NCBI GenBank assembly: GCA_028583685.1
Contig: JAMXIF010000031.1
Location: forward strand, 377,353-441,352
Length of the DNA stretch: 64,000 nucleotides
Direction of reading: 5' to 3'
From: Petaurus breviceps papuanus
Taxonomy: Eukaryota; Chordata; Mammalia; Diprotodontia; Petauridae
The notes beneath the pieces were generated by a model, which was not told the origin of the DNA, did no database searches, and saw nothing but the letters and a program-made list of their open reading frames with translations. The translations under genes were made by a program, and so were the position numbers. Positions 10,201-18,065 of the stretch are shown here, piece after piece. How positions within the stretch are numbered: position 1 is the first letter of the stretch; each line of letters opens with the position of its first letter.

Positions 10201-10872
10201 CAGTTGACTCGCCTCTCCTCTGCCCTGGTCACCCTGTCCCAGGACGTGTCTGCCATGAAGAACCGAATGAAGTTGCTGGGGCGGAACTTCCGGTCACACC
10301 AAAGGCTAGGAAGGGGATCACGACCCTGGACTGTCTGCCGGAAATACCAAAGGTGTTGTCATTCTGTTCGAGGACATCAATTGGGACAAAGAAAGCCCAC
10401 TCAGCCACAACCCCTACAATTTGGGGAGCAGCCAAAAGGTCTAGGGCTTGGCTCTACCTCAGACTTCTTACAGCAGGAGCCCCACATGGTGCCACGACTA
10501 CCTCCAGATGCTCCCCCAGGGGTAACCCCCATGGTACTGACTGCGCCCTTTGGTGCCAATAGCGGCCCTTCCCCCTCCTCTCTCCTCTTGTCCTCTACTT
10601 GCTCTACACTGCCAACTGTGCACTCACCTCAAAGACAGCTGGAGGACTACCAAAGCCCACCACCCACTCCAGCTGCCATATCATCTTCCCAAAGTGCCCC
10701 TCCTCCAAGCCCAGAGGAAGGGTTCAAATCCTGGCAGGAACTGGAGCAGTGCAAGTGGAAATCCACTATGGACACAGGATTGAAGGGAGCCTGGTCCCAG
10801 CAATCCAGAGAGCCCTCCAGTAGGAGGCCTGGGGAAGTGAGCACAAAGGCCCAGCATGGAGGACCCGGCTAA
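1106..10872 (+). CDS. KRBA1: KRBA1-like gene, 3' half (multi-exon)
   Basis: Spliced plus-strand gene whose 3' half lies in the window. Supported coding exons are 1106-1267, 2409-2585, 4277-4507, 4597-4737, 5165-5269, 6225-6365, 7548-7607, 8327-8467 and 10007-10872. Each starts after AG, ends before GT and keeps one frame with phase-1 borders throughout, which random open frames would not do. The family call rests on two copies of the short KRBA1 repeat (SPLQGLENCLKEI; SPLRCLENSLRGI) and a C-terminal coiled coil with a Cys-His-Cys lead-in (SSCHCGDALRGEL). KRBA1 is a poorly studied vertebrate protein with an N-terminal KRAB-A box, which would recruit TRIM28/KAP1 in the nucleus, followed by repeats and no zinc fingers. 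The KRAB and first exons are off the left edge. The introns are full of SINE, MIR and hAT insertions. Without a database search the ortholog name is strong but not proven; exon 2409-2585 is the weakest of the nine. Confidence 0.8.
1283..1322 (+). repeat. (GT)n microsatellite
   Basis: Imperfect GT/CG dinucleotide run just downstream of the donor of the 1106-1267 exon. Confidence 0.9.
1500..1646 (-). mobile_element. MIR remnant
   Basis: GAGGAAACTGAGGTCCCCTAAAGTGACTTGCCC-type core in reverse orientation (1530-1562), decayed. Confidence 0.6.
2083..2300 (-). mobile_element. L1 3' UTR-like fragment
   Basis: T-rich head, then ATTTTAAAACAAAGAAAACA and ACAAATTCCCACATTGGCC, a text typical of marsupial L1 3' regions read backwards. 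Family assignment is from memory of the text, not a search. Confidence 0.4.
2409..2585 (+). CDS. KRBA1: Candidate KRBA1 exon (no repeat motif)
   Basis: Acceptor CTTGTTGCAAACAG ends at 2408 and donor GGGGAAG|GTGAAC starts at 2586. The 177 nt (59 codons) are open and phase 1 at both ends, matching every other exon of the gene. The peptide starts with GLGGEPHDSFCSRQGG and ends AGPWKCLGE. No KRBA1 core motif is visible, so this may be a lineage-specific cassette or a chance open frame. The frame match and usable splice sites favour an exon. Confidence 0.5.
2866..3001 (+). mobile_element. 5'-truncated L1 3' end with target duplication
   Basis: 136-bp L1 tail (GAATTTGGAACTCAAAAACT, ATATGTAACTGGGGAAAAAA) flanked by AAGAACTGTGTGGT at 2852-2865 and 3002-3015, a 14-bp target-site duplication. 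Confidence 0.8.
3016..3450 (+). mobile_element. MIR copy interrupted by a reverse MIR
   Basis: A plus MIR begins 3016-3080 (GAGTCAGAACATTTGGGTTTG) and resumes at 3345-3445 (ACCTTGGGCAAATCACAATG, TCATCTGTAAAATGGGCCAG). A minus MIR lies between (AGATGAGGAAACTACAGACAG; CAGTGCTGTATCCACTGTGCC). Confidence 0.6.
3452..3601 (-). mobile_element. W-type SINE
   Basis: Poly-T, GGAGGGCAGTTGGGGTTAAG, ... TCACCTAGCTGCCCC. Near full length, with a short T-run inside. Confidence 0.85.
3637..3785 (-). mobile_element. W-type SINE
   Basis: Second reverse copy 35 bp beyond the first (ATTGTGGTTAAGTGACTTGC ... CACCACCTAACTGCCCC). Confidence 0.8.
4277..4507 (+). CDS. KRBA1: KRBA1 exon with repeat motif and poly-serine tract
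   Basis: Acceptor TTGTTTTCCCAG ends at 4276 and donor CAAGG|GTGAGC starts at 4508. The exon is 231 nt (77 codons), phase 1 to phase 1. It opens with AAPKPSPLRCLENSLRGILA, a second copy of the KRBA1 repeat, then MRPLRFTCL. A serine tract follows, encoded by a nearly pure AGC/AGT array at about 4408-4442 that continues into GGT triplets, and then an acidic stretch SEGEDQRLDPELW. The triplet array is a coding microsatellite and likely varies in length between individuals. Confidence 0.85.
4597..4737 (+). CDS. KRBA1: KRBA1 exon, Pro/Ser/Thr-rich
   Basis: Only an 89-nt intron separates it from the previous exon. Acceptor TTTCTGTTGACAG ends at 4596 and donor AATGCAG|GTGATC starts at 4738. The 141 nt are phase 1 at both ends, and the split codon G|AG gives Glu. 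The peptide ECSLFPIPRGPIPQANNPSP continues as a Thr/Asn/Ser-rich linker ending GDWKALNA. It looks disordered. Confidence 0.68.
4960..5098 (-). mobile_element. MIR/SINE remnant
   Basis: GATGAGGAAAAGTAGTCTAAT, CTTAGGGTCACACAGCTTGC, GATTTGAACTGGGGGTCTTC; reverse orientation. Confidence 0.6.
5165..5269 (+). CDS. KRBA1: KRBA1 exon, short linker
   Basis: Strong pyrimidine tract and TTTTTTGTCTCAG acceptor ending at 5164, with donor AAACAG|GTGAGT starting at 5270 (near-consensus). The 105 nt encode ALKAEETSGCSPRFHGKDV and a short Thr/Ser tail ending SDSSET. Phase 1 to phase 1. A MIR copy lies directly upstream in the intron. Confidence 0.72.
5375..5625 (+). mobile_element. MIR
   Basis: GTGGAGTCAGAAGGCTGCCTG, CTCATCTGTAGAATGGGG, TTAAAGTGCTTTCCACATC: near full-length MIR layout. 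Confidence 0.7.
5862..6085 (+). mobile_element. MIR
   Basis: TTAGAGTCAGGAATAACCTGG, CCTCTGTAAAATGAAGC, TTGTAAAGCACTTTGCGATCC: MIR core and tail, with a possible minus MIR scrap at 6085-6150 behind it. Confidence 0.68.
6225..6365 (+). CDS. KRBA1: KRBA1 exon, acidic/proline-rich
   Basis: Acceptor CTGTCTTCTTATAG ends at 6224 and donor GTCGCAA|GTGAGC starts at 6366. The 141 nt (47 codons) are phase 1 to phase 1. The peptide GPSADPCSAPDLEEAPDMPT is followed by SSGGPEVDEDVDGPKAVPG, an acidic disordered stretch. It has the same length as exons 4597-4737 and 8327-8467, which may reflect exon duplication, although I see no clear residue match. Confidence 0.7.
6722..6897 (+). mobile_element. MIR remnant
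   Basis: TTGGCTCTGACACTTAGTCATG, TTTCCTCATTTGTCAAATAAG, CTGTAAAGTACTAAATAAGC. Confidence 0.6.
7435..7464 (+). CDS. Doubtful 30-nt KRBA1 micro-exon
   Basis: After CTTCCTCAAACAG, 30 nt encode TSWRGSPLP in phase 1 and end before GTCAGG, a poor donor. The frame fits the neighbours, but the length is tiny and the donor is weak. I list it as a possibility only. Confidence 0.22.
7548..7607 (+). CDS. KRBA1: KRBA1 exon, 20 codons
   Basis: Acceptor TTCCCTCTGTACAG ends at 7547 and consensus donor ACTTG|GTGAGT starts at 7608. The 60 nt are phase 1 to phase 1 and encode PKDAKADPPETKARDLTGL, a charged linker. Confidence 0.62.
7783..8005 (+). mobile_element. Nonautonomous DNA transposon (MITE) with TTCTTAACC end
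   Basis: Opens CAGAGATTCTTAACCTTTT and contains CTTCTCAGAATAATGTTCTT and ATGCATAAAACAAAATACAT. It closes with a decayed inverted end ACCTTAAGATCTGGGCTAG. A second copy sits at 32125-32319. Confidence 0.6.
8021..8205 (+). mobile_element. hAT (Charlie-like) remnant
   Basis: CAGAGGTGTCCAATGCATGG followed by CCCGTGGACTGCATGAAACA is the usual hAT head; AAATGCAGCCCATAGGGATCC lies near the end. The 3' terminus is not recognisable. Confidence 0.5.
8327..8467 (+). CDS. KRBA1: KRBA1 exon with tandem acceptor
   Basis: Donor CTCTGG|GTGAGC starts at 8468. Two acceptor AGs lie 6 nt apart (8319-8320 and 8325-8326). Both leave phase 1, so alternative use would only add or drop two residues. From 8327 the 141 nt encode AEAIPQSSPPETPEGIQSW and then a Ser/Pro/Arg stretch ending KRLCSL. 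The upstream pyrimidine tract is weak because an hAT remnant occupies the intron just before it. Confidence 0.65.
9140..9265 (-). mobile_element. MIR/SINE remnant
   Basis: AATGACTTGCCCAGGGTCACA and GGATTTGAACCCAGATCTTCC in reverse orientation, with a short TA run at 9206-9219. Confidence 0.6.
9270..9457 (-). mobile_element. W-type SINE with expanded T/GT tract
   Basis: Long poly-T, GCTTTTTGGAGGGCAGCTGG, an internal T-rich expansion at 9343-9373, then GTGCCACCTAGCTGCCCC. Confidence 0.85.
10007..10872 (+). CDS. KRBA1: KRBA1 terminal coding exon
   Basis: Acceptor CTTTTCTGATTTCAG ends at 10006. The open frame runs about 288 codons to TAA at 10870-10872. In order: a basic/Ser-Pro lead (QMGRRISNSQ), a Cys-His-Cys turn, then a heptad-rich helix from about codon 50 to 92 (GELHNLGTALTEQLTRLSSA and on through DVSAMKNRMKLLG) that reads as a coiled coil, then an Arg/Gln-rich stretch and a long Pro/Ser tail (LPPDAPPGVTPM, SSSQSAPPPSPEEGF). 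The coiled coil may mediate self-association; that is inference. Loss of this exon would remove about half of the protein seen here. Confidence 0.88.
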
Positions 10873-11466
10873 CTAAGGGAAAGCCCATTCACTAAAGTCC
10901 TCTGAGAGGCAGGTGCCACCCCTGGGGGTGGGGGGCATTGCTCCCTTCTGTGTCAGCTTCAGATGAGTCCTCCCCGCCCCCTCCCTTGGCTGCACATAGA
11001 TGGTGGTGGGGTTCCTTCCTGTTATTCTTATTAGTCCTCGTCTTTCCCAGGCACTTTGGGGACATTTTCTTCAGAGAAGAAGCACCTGTTTGGGGATGTT
11101 TTCTTTCCCTTTTCCTTACCTTAAGCTTCAATGAAACTTTGATTACATGTTTCTTCCCACCACTATCCCTTTGTCCAGGAACTGCCAAAGTAAACACGAG
11201 GGAGAGTCTCTATATTCATGTCACCAAGGTGGCTACATAACTTCTTTAGTTTCCAGTCTCCCCTCCTCCTCCTGCTGCTTCAGCTTTCAGAAGGTGAATT
11301 GAGTAACTCGTCGCTCTCTGGTGGGCCAAAGGATGAGTTATGTATCTGGTACAGACAACTCTCATGCCAGGAGACCCTGTCTACCTTTTGGTATAATTTG
11401 TAGGCTTTGCCTTTGGCTGCAGGAGATGGAGTTAGATCCAGACATTAAAGTGTTCAGTTGCTGAGA
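10873..11466 (+). other. KRBA1: KRBA1 3' UTR with polyadenylation signal
   Basis: Unique, repeat-poor sequence follows the stop codon. ATTAAA at 11444-11449 is followed by a GT-rich stretch (GTGTTCAGTTG...GTATATGTGAG), a plausible polyadenylation site about 15-20 nt after the hexamer. No AATAAA is seen earlier in the UTR. Confidence 0.6.
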
Positions 11467-11929
11467 GTATATGTGAGAAGATGGATTAGGCCTCCCAGGG
11501 CTGGGCCAGTCCAAACAGAAAAATGGGGAAGGGGAGGCATGTGCCTTGGCAGACCACCTCTCCAGATCACAGTAAGTAAGGCAGTTCTTCTGGTGGTCTA
11601 GTGATGGGTACAGCTTGAGCTCCCTTATGGAGGAAGTAGCTGTCTGAAGGAGTTAGGTGCAGGGAATCTGATTAGGGGACAAGCCAGCATGGGAGGAGAA
11701 TGGTATAGCCAGTGTTATGGGTACCAATATAAGACATAAGAGAGACACAACTTCAATACCTTGTCTGATAGAAACCTGGGGGTTTTAGTGTCCTGCTAGC
11801 CCCAAAAGACAATGGTATTTATTGATAAGAGGGCCCAAAATTCTAATATGATGTTGGGCTACGGTAAGGAAAGTAAAAAAAAGCTTCCAGGAAAAAGGAT
11901 AGTCCGATTCCTTTGTGTTCTACTCTTGG
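11467..11929. other. Unassigned single-copy-looking intergenic sequence
   Basis: About 460 bp downstream of the KRBA1 polyA site with no ORF of note, no splice-like exon and no repeat I can name. Confidence 0.4.
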
Positions 11930-12425
11930 TCAGATAATATCTGGATTATTGTGTTCACTTTGGGAAGGGCATTGTTAAGCTAAAGAACAGGGCAACCAGA
12001 ATGGTGGAAGGTCTTGAGTCATTGTATCAAGATCTGTTGAAGGAACTGGGAATGTTTGGTCTGGAGAAGGAAAAGGTTGGGGTGAGGGACTGCAGAGAGA
12101 CTTGAGAGATGTCTTCAAGTACATGATAGGCAGTCATGTGAAGAAGGATTAGATGTGTTCTGCTTGGCTCCAAAAGGCAGAACTAGGAGCAGTGGGTAGA
12201 CGTTTCAAAGAAGCAAAATGTAGTCTCAGTGTCAGGAAAAACTACTTTAATTGGCAATCCCAAAGTGGAGCGGCTGCCTTGAGATGTGCTGAGTCCCCAC
12301 AAGTGGCTCTCTTCAGGCCAAAGGCCCCTTGTTGAAGGTGTTGGACTCTGGGGTAATGGGTTGGATGAGATGGCTGCTGACCTCCCTTCCGACTCATCCA
12401 ATATGACTCTGGGGATCTGATGAAA
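11930..12425 (+). mobile_element. L3/CR1-type LINE ORF2 tail
   Basis: Decayed sequence still reads AGGGCAACCAGAATGGTGGAAG and, further on, GGAATGTTTGGTCTGGAGAAG and GGCAGAACTAGGAGCAGTGG. These are the C-terminal coding words of CR1/L3 LINEs (translated RATRMVEGL...LGMFGLEK). A sister fragment lies at 35812-36285. Confidence 0.65.
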
Positions 12426-12631
12426 GGGGTGTGAAGCTGGAAAGGGATTGTGGCCTTCACGTGGGTATGGAACGACTCTTCCCCACCGCCCTAGCGGCTA
12501 ATTGCTAAAAGGACAAATACAGTATGTGAGGACTGCAGAAGGTTTGCTATAATGACTCTAGACTAGGCTAGAGTACAAAATATGGGTCTGAAGTGAATAT
12601 GTAGAGAACGGTGTGGCAGAAGCCATACCTC

Positions 12632-13141
12632 TATAGCAGCAAGCACCCCAAGCGTCCTCAGGGTGGCTGCCAACACAGGTTCTTGGATCTGCTTTGATAA
12701 AGGAAAGCAACTCAAAATGGGTTAACAAGCTTACTTTAATCAGTCAAATATGTATCGTTTACCTAGTTCAGGGGAAAAAGGTCAGCACCCCAAACTTCAG
12801 AATATACAGACAGAATTATCAAGGCAGAGAAACAGATCAAGTAGACAGATTTCCAAATTGTCCAACCATTACATCCATACCAAATCAACATCTGGGTTTT
12901 TCAAAGCTGGAGGGCTCTCAACAATGGCTTCCCAGAGTCTCATCTGATCAAATCACAGAACACTTCTCAAAGTGAGCCCCCAAAACAAAGCTTATATAGC
13001 CTTCTCCTGGCTCAGAGAATGTAACAACCTTATTGACTCACTGGCCAATCAAGAAGTATCTATTGAAAAACAAGCCTCCTACCCCAGGCTCTAGGTGTAC
13101 TCTAGCCTAGGGGCAGGGAAGATCTTTACATTCCCATTACA
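12632..13141 (-). mobile_element. Solo LTR, family X (endogenous retrovirus fossil)
   Basis: 510-bp LTR flanked by ACCTC at 12627-12631 and 13142-13146 (5-bp target duplication). On the minus strand it has a TATA-like CTATATAAG about 150 bp from its start and an ATTAAAG polyA-type signal near its end. It is clearly the same family as 37452-37989. No internal retroviral sequence is beside it. Confidence 0.8.
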
Positions 13142-13146
13142 ACCTC

Positions 13147-13590
13147 CAGAAGGGATGAGTGGTGGAAGCTGCAAAGCTTTATTCCTTAGTCCTCAGCCCT
13201 CCACCCTGTGGGAATTGAGAGCTATTTGGGGGTACAACTTTCACTGCAGAGAGGGGGCCCTCTTGGATTCTTTGTGGGAGAGCTGGGAGGACATAGATAC
13301 TTCTCCTTGTGGTAGGGTTGCCTTGGCCCCTTCCTTGGGCTTTGCATCTCCAGTGGGTATTCCTACAACAATCCCTTTGTACTTCCAGTCATCCCCCAGT
13401 CTTGGCCCTTTATGTAGGCAAAGTAGTTCCCTTCCCTAAAAATATCTCCCCTCCAGCTACTCCCAGTCTTAAATTCTCAAATATCCTACCCCAACACACA
13501 TTTCAACCTGACATTGTCTCCAAAAGCCCTTTGTTAAAATTCACCCATTGGTTGAGAAGCCTATTGTACCAGTACCCTTTGACCCATCAA
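13147..13590. other. Unassigned intergenic sequence
   Basis: Pyrimidine-rich, moderately GC-balanced sequence. The open frames here show no recognisable domain or splice structure. Confidence 0.35.
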
Positions 13591-13591
13591 T

Positions 13592-13985
13592 AATAATAAT
13601 GATAGATGTCATTTAAATAGTTCTTTAAGTACAAAGCACTTTACAAGTATCTAATTTTTAACCTCACAACAACTCTGAGAGGTAGGTGCTATTTATCCCC
13701 ATTTTACAGATGAGGAAACTGAGACTGAGGTTACCAGGGTCACACAGCTAGTAAATGAGGCCAGATTTGATTTGAATTCTTCAATTCAAGTCTAGTGCTC
13801 TTGAAGAAGAAAATCTTGAAGATTTTCTTCACTAAAACTCCATGAGACAGGTGAAGAATCCCTATTTTATAGAGGCTCAGGAAATCAGGTTCCAATTAAG
13901 TGACTTGCCCTGCCTAGGACACATGTCTGGTGTCAAAGTCAGGGCTCAGAATTCTGACTCTGAACCCATAGCACTGTCCAGTCTT
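13592..13985 (-). mobile_element. Two reverse MIR copies
   Basis: First copy 13592-13802 (ATTTTACAGATGAGGAAACTG, GGGTCACACAGCTAGTAAATG). Second copy 13830-13985 (TTATAGAGGCTCAGGAAATC, TAAGTGACTTGCCCTGCC). Confidence 0.65.
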
Positions 13986-15118
13986 AACTGTTACCTAACA
14001 GAGATCAGGCCCCAGAGATAACAAATAGGTGTGTAATGAGGATGTCTGGATGGCAGAGTCAAGGAATAGGGTAAAAGCAGAGTGAAGACCATTCCCTGAA
14101 GAGCAGGCCTGGAAGGATGCTGTAGTGAGAGAGATCCTGGACAGTTAGATTGGGTGCCACATGAAATCACTTGAGTATTAAGGGAAAAGACAAAAGGTCA
14201 GGCCTGGGAAGATAGGGGAGAGGGAAAATCTACAGTCAAATTTTGCTAAGGACAAACCCAACTAACCAATGAGTTAATATATGAAGTTTCTCTGAACTCA
14301 CTGGGGCTTTTCCTATCTAAGTGTGTAGTGGGACCATATCATAATGAGCCAGGGTTCCTCTGTGGCTCCCAAACTAGCTCTGAGGGCAGCTAAAAAAAAA
14401 AAAAAGGGCGGGGGAGAGGGGAGGAATCCCAGCTGTGTTCTGAGGAAAGGCCAAACTATGGGCATCAGTGTGGTTTCCCAGGAAAAAGCTTTGAAGAAAG
14501 ACACTCATCTGGATGCTTATGTCCTAATGTGTTTGTTTCTGGAAAAGCGAGTCTCACTATTTATGGTCATGTTTGATACAGCATAGGGAACCTGTCAGAA
14601 TAAAATGTCCAGAGAGGTAGAGACATCTGTTTTTTTAAGATCTGCCCTGTAACATTGAGTAAATCACTTAACATTCTGAGCTTCTATTTTCTCACTGGCA
14701 AAATGAGGGATTTACATTAGATCATCTCCAAAATCCTTTCCAGTTCTGTATCTAGGATTCTGTGGTGCTCTCTGATCTGTGAGCTCGAGGGAGGAGATTC
14801 CCCCATGGCAGCTGCAGAGAGGAAGGGAGGCAGAGAAAGAACAGGAGCTACCCTGATTGCAGAGGGCTGATCCAGAAAGACAAGTGTGGAAGGTGGAGCA
14901 GAGTGGGATGGCATTTTCTCTTGCTCCAGTTTCTTTGAGTGCCCCTTCCCATGGAGGTGCTAAATGTGAGTCACCTTCCAGTTCCTTGCATAGAATAGGT
15001 GCTTAATATATGCCTAATTGGAAATTCTAAAAGATATTATAGCTAATCACACCTAGGAGTTGGCAATAGGATCTCCCATCTTTGCTTCCTGAAAACCTGA
15101 GTTATATTTCCCTATGCT
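13986..15118. other. Intergenic stretch with a MIR scrap
   Basis: A plus MIR remnant at about 14640-14760 (GAGTAAATCACTTAACATTC). The rest shows an A-run at 14392-14405 and no gene that I can support. Confidence 0.4.
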
Positions 15119-15119
15119 A

Positions 15120-15274
15120 GGGGCTAGGTGGTGCAGTGAATAGAGCACCAGCCCTGGAGTCAGGAGGACCTTAGTTCAAATCCAGCCTCAGATACTTAAC
15201 ATAAAACTAGCCTTGTGACCTTGGGCAAGTCATTTAACCCCAATTGCACTACCTTCTCCCCTCTGAAAAGCAAA

Positions 15275-15306
<32 letters not shown>
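15120..15306 (+). mobile_element. W-type SINE ending in an (AT)n/(AC)n microsatellite
   Basis: GGGCTAGGTGGTGCAGTGAAT start, TCATTTAACCCCAATTGCAC end; the tail has grown into a TA run at about 15275-15297 and then ACACATACACA. Confidence 0.85.
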
Positions 15307-15339
15307 ACATGGTGAGTCAGGAACACTTGACTGATTCTA

Positions 15340-16029
15340 CTCAGAAGCTCTGGGAGTCAGGATGCCTGGGTTCTAGTTTTAGCTTTGTTTCTCACTTGCT
15401 ATATGACCTTACACAAGTGATTTCATATTTCTTATCATCTCAGTTTTCCTTATCACTTCTGGCTACTGAGTGTAGAATCCCAGGGCAACCCTCATTGTCC
15501 TCCAGCTGAGTGATTGTTTAGTGATGTCAAGGCAAACTTGGACAAGTCAAGATAGGTCAATGGATGCCTCTTCAAGGAGGTTATATGGATATAGATGGGA
15601 ACAAATAAGACCTTCCATATCTGTGGGACACATTGAGATTTGATGGAGGGGGCAGGATCTACAAGGTTTGGTTCATAGGGATGACAGGTCAGCTACCATG
15701 TTGTGATGGGTGATCTGGGGCACTAAGGGAGAAATTGGATTCCAGTTGGGGACAGATGGAAGATGAGAAGAAACCCCCTGCCGCACAATTTTATCTATGT
15801 CTGAGCTAGCTTTGTTACATTGGGAGCAAAAGCCTTCTTCTAGATATTAAATTTCCTTTTCTGTAAATTAAGGAGGTTGGACCAGATGATTTCTGAGCTT
15901 CCTTCTAGCTCTAAATCCCATGAAACAACATATGGTTCCCACTCAGTGTTTGCCCTCACCATATCCCTGTCCATCCTTTCCCCATTGCTCCTAAAACACA
16001 GAAATCTATCTGCCCAGTGCTGCACCTCC
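15340..16029. other. Intergenic stretch with MIR remnant
   Basis: MIR-like block at 15340-15445 (GGGAGTCAGGATGCCTGGGTT). I see no gene in the remaining 580 bp. Confidence 0.4.
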
Positions 16030-16031
16030 TA

Positions 16032-16363
16032 CCGTGTTTCCCCGATAATAAGACACTGTCTTATTAATTTTTTTGGAAAGAAAAACACCAGAGGGCTTAT
16101 GTTGTCCTGCCTCAGCTCTCCTCCGCGGCACTGCTCTCAATGGCGCCAGCAAGCAAATCACTGGGGAAGAACAGGATGACGTGCTCACTGCTGCAGCTCT
16201 GATTGGATGCAGCTTGGAGCGCGGCGTGCGTTTCACCTGGGGGGGGACGGTGCATACAGAGGGTACCATAATGTAGCGTGTAGCGCAGGGGATCACCTTC
16301 ACTACAGTAGCAATCTCAATAGGGCTTATTTTCGGGGGAGGGCTTATTATCAGAGAAACATGG
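16032..16363. mobile_element. CpG-rich MITE with TA target duplication (Tc1/mariner type)
   Basis: Ends read CCGTGTTTCCCCGATAATAA and, reversed from the right, CCATGTTTCTCTGATAATAA, an inverted terminal repeat of about 20 bp. TA flanks both sides (16030-16031, 16364-16365). The centre is unusually CpG-rich for the area (GGCGCC, GCGCGGCGTGCG). No transposase frame; the two longest open frames inside are chance. Confidence 0.72.
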
Positions 16364-16399
16364 TAACTTCATTCTCTGTGCCTTCCAAAGTGAGCAAAG

Positions 16400-16660
16400 A
16401 AAAATCGTGACACAGTAGAAAGAATACTGGGTTAGAGGGAAGACAGAAAAGGTTTATTTTCAACTTTGCCACAAACTAGCTGTTCAGCCATGGACAAGTC
16501 AGTTCATTTCTTAGGGTCTTTTATATGTAAAGTGAGAGGTTTAGATTTGATGATTGCTATCTTGCTTTTAGCATTAAATTATGAAACCTGTCTCACCTTC
16601 CCTGTAAAGTCATCTCTGTCCATCCAAAGTCTGTTCATTATTGCAAAGTCCCTTAGAGCT
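16400..16660 (+). mobile_element. MIR-like remnant
   Basis: GACACAGTAGAAAGAATACTGGG, GGACAAGTCAGTTCATTTC; strongly decayed. Confidence 0.45.
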
Positions 16661-16854
16661 CTAACATCATAGTATCTCTCATCAACTATGTATCTGATAC
16701 ACTAATCTATACTTGGGGATGATAGGAGAAGGAGGGCTAGGAGAAAAGTTTATGAATTGAACAGTGCCTTCTCAGGAGCGCAATGTACTTACTTCCTAAT
16801 AGTGACCACTGGAGCAGTTGCTACAAACCAGTTCTTTTTTCTTTTTCTTAAGAA

Positions 16855-17124
16855 AGGCAGGATGGTGCAGTGGACAGGGCACTAGACTTAGAGTCAAAAG
16901 GACCCACTTACTAGTTGTGTGACCTTAGGTCACATAACAAACGGGTAAGTCAAAAACATCTTACTACACGCTGGGAACTGGGAATAGGGCAGCTAGGTGG
17001 TGCAGTGGATAGGGCACTAGACTTAGAGTCAAAGGGACCCACTTACTAGTTGTGTGACCTTAGGTCACATAACAAGCGGGTAAGTCAAAAACATCTTACT
17101 ACACGCTAGGAACTGGGAATTGGG
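16855..17124 (+). repeat. 135-bp tandem duplication of a SINE-derived unit
   Basis: Two head-to-tail units of 135 bp (GCACTAGACTTAGAGTC at 16879 and again at 17014; GGGCAGCTAGGTGG at 16987 and again at 17122). Each holds a SINE head joined to the non-SINE words ACTACACGCT and GGAACTGGGAAT. Few differences are visible between units, so the duplication is recent relative to the SINE. Confidence 0.85.
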
Positions 17125-17372
17125 CAGCTAGGTGGTGCAGTGGAAAGAACACTGAACTTGGAATCAGGAAGACTCATCTTCCTGAGTTCAAATCTGACCT
17201 CAGACACTAGCTGTGTGACCCTGGGTGAGTCACTTAACCCTGTTTCCCTCAGTTCCTCATCTGTAAAATGAGCCAGAGAAGGAAATGGCAAACCATTCTA
17301 GTGTCTTTGCCAAGAAAACCCCAAGTGGGGTCACAGAGTCAGACATGACTGAAAAATAACCAACGACAAGAA
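17123..17372 (+). mobile_element. Mar1-type SINE
   Basis: Full-length copy: GGCAGCTAGGTGGTGCAGTG head, GTAAAATGAGCCAGAGAAGG and GGCAAACCATTCTAGTG tail, CCCCAAGTGGGGTCACAGAG, end GACATGACTGAAAAATAACC. Confidence 0.85.
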
Positions 17373-17404
17373 CTGGTGCCAAAACTCCAGTCTCTCCCCT
17401 TAAG

Positions 17405-18065
17405 GAGTCTACATTTTTTTTTAAGTTTATTTATTTTTTGTTTTCAACATTCACTTCCATAAGTTATAAATTTTCTCCCCTTCCCCAAGACAGCATGCAA
17501 TCTGATATAAGCTCTACATATACATTCCTATTAAACATTTTCACATTAGTCATGTTCTGTAGAAGAATTAGAATGAATGGGAGGAACCATAATGAAAAAC
17601 AAAGCAAAAAAAAGAAAATAGTCTACTTCACTCTGAATTCAGACTTCATAGTTCTTTCTCTGGATGTGGATGGCATTTTCCATCATGAGTCCTTTGGAAT
17701 TGTTTTAAGAACTTGCATTGCTGAAAAGAGCTAAGTCTATCAAAGTCAGTCATAGAAGACTTTGGCAGTTACTGTGTATAGTGTTCTGATTCTGCTCACT
17801 TCACTCAGCCTCAGTTCATGTAAGTCCAGGTTTTTCTGAAGTCCATCTGTTCATCATTTCTTATAGCACAATAGTATTCCATGAAAATCATATACCACAA
17901 CTTAATTAGCCATTCCCCAATTAATGGGAATCCCCTCAATTTCCAGTTCTTGGTCACCATGAAGAGAGCTGCTATAAATATTTTTGTACATGTGGATCCT
18001 TTTCCCATTTTTATGATTTCTTTGGGATACAGCCCAAATACAGTGGTATTGCTAGGACAAAGGGT
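17405..18065 (-). mobile_element. L1 3' end, 5'-truncated
   Basis: Reverse copy. Translation of the minus strand gives the L1 ORF2 C-terminus (MEYYCAIRNDEQMDFRKTW; VTKNWKLRGFPLIGEW), followed on the left by 3' UTR and a T-run where the poly-A was. Confidence 0.85.

Noticed and set aside
10938-11240. 100-codon open frame in the KRBA1 3' UTR
   Set aside because: Hydrophobic low-complexity text in the UTR with no splice or start context.
16073-16276. Open frames in the CpG-rich MITE
   Set aside because: Too short for a transposase and present in two overlapping frames, as expected from GC-rich sequence.
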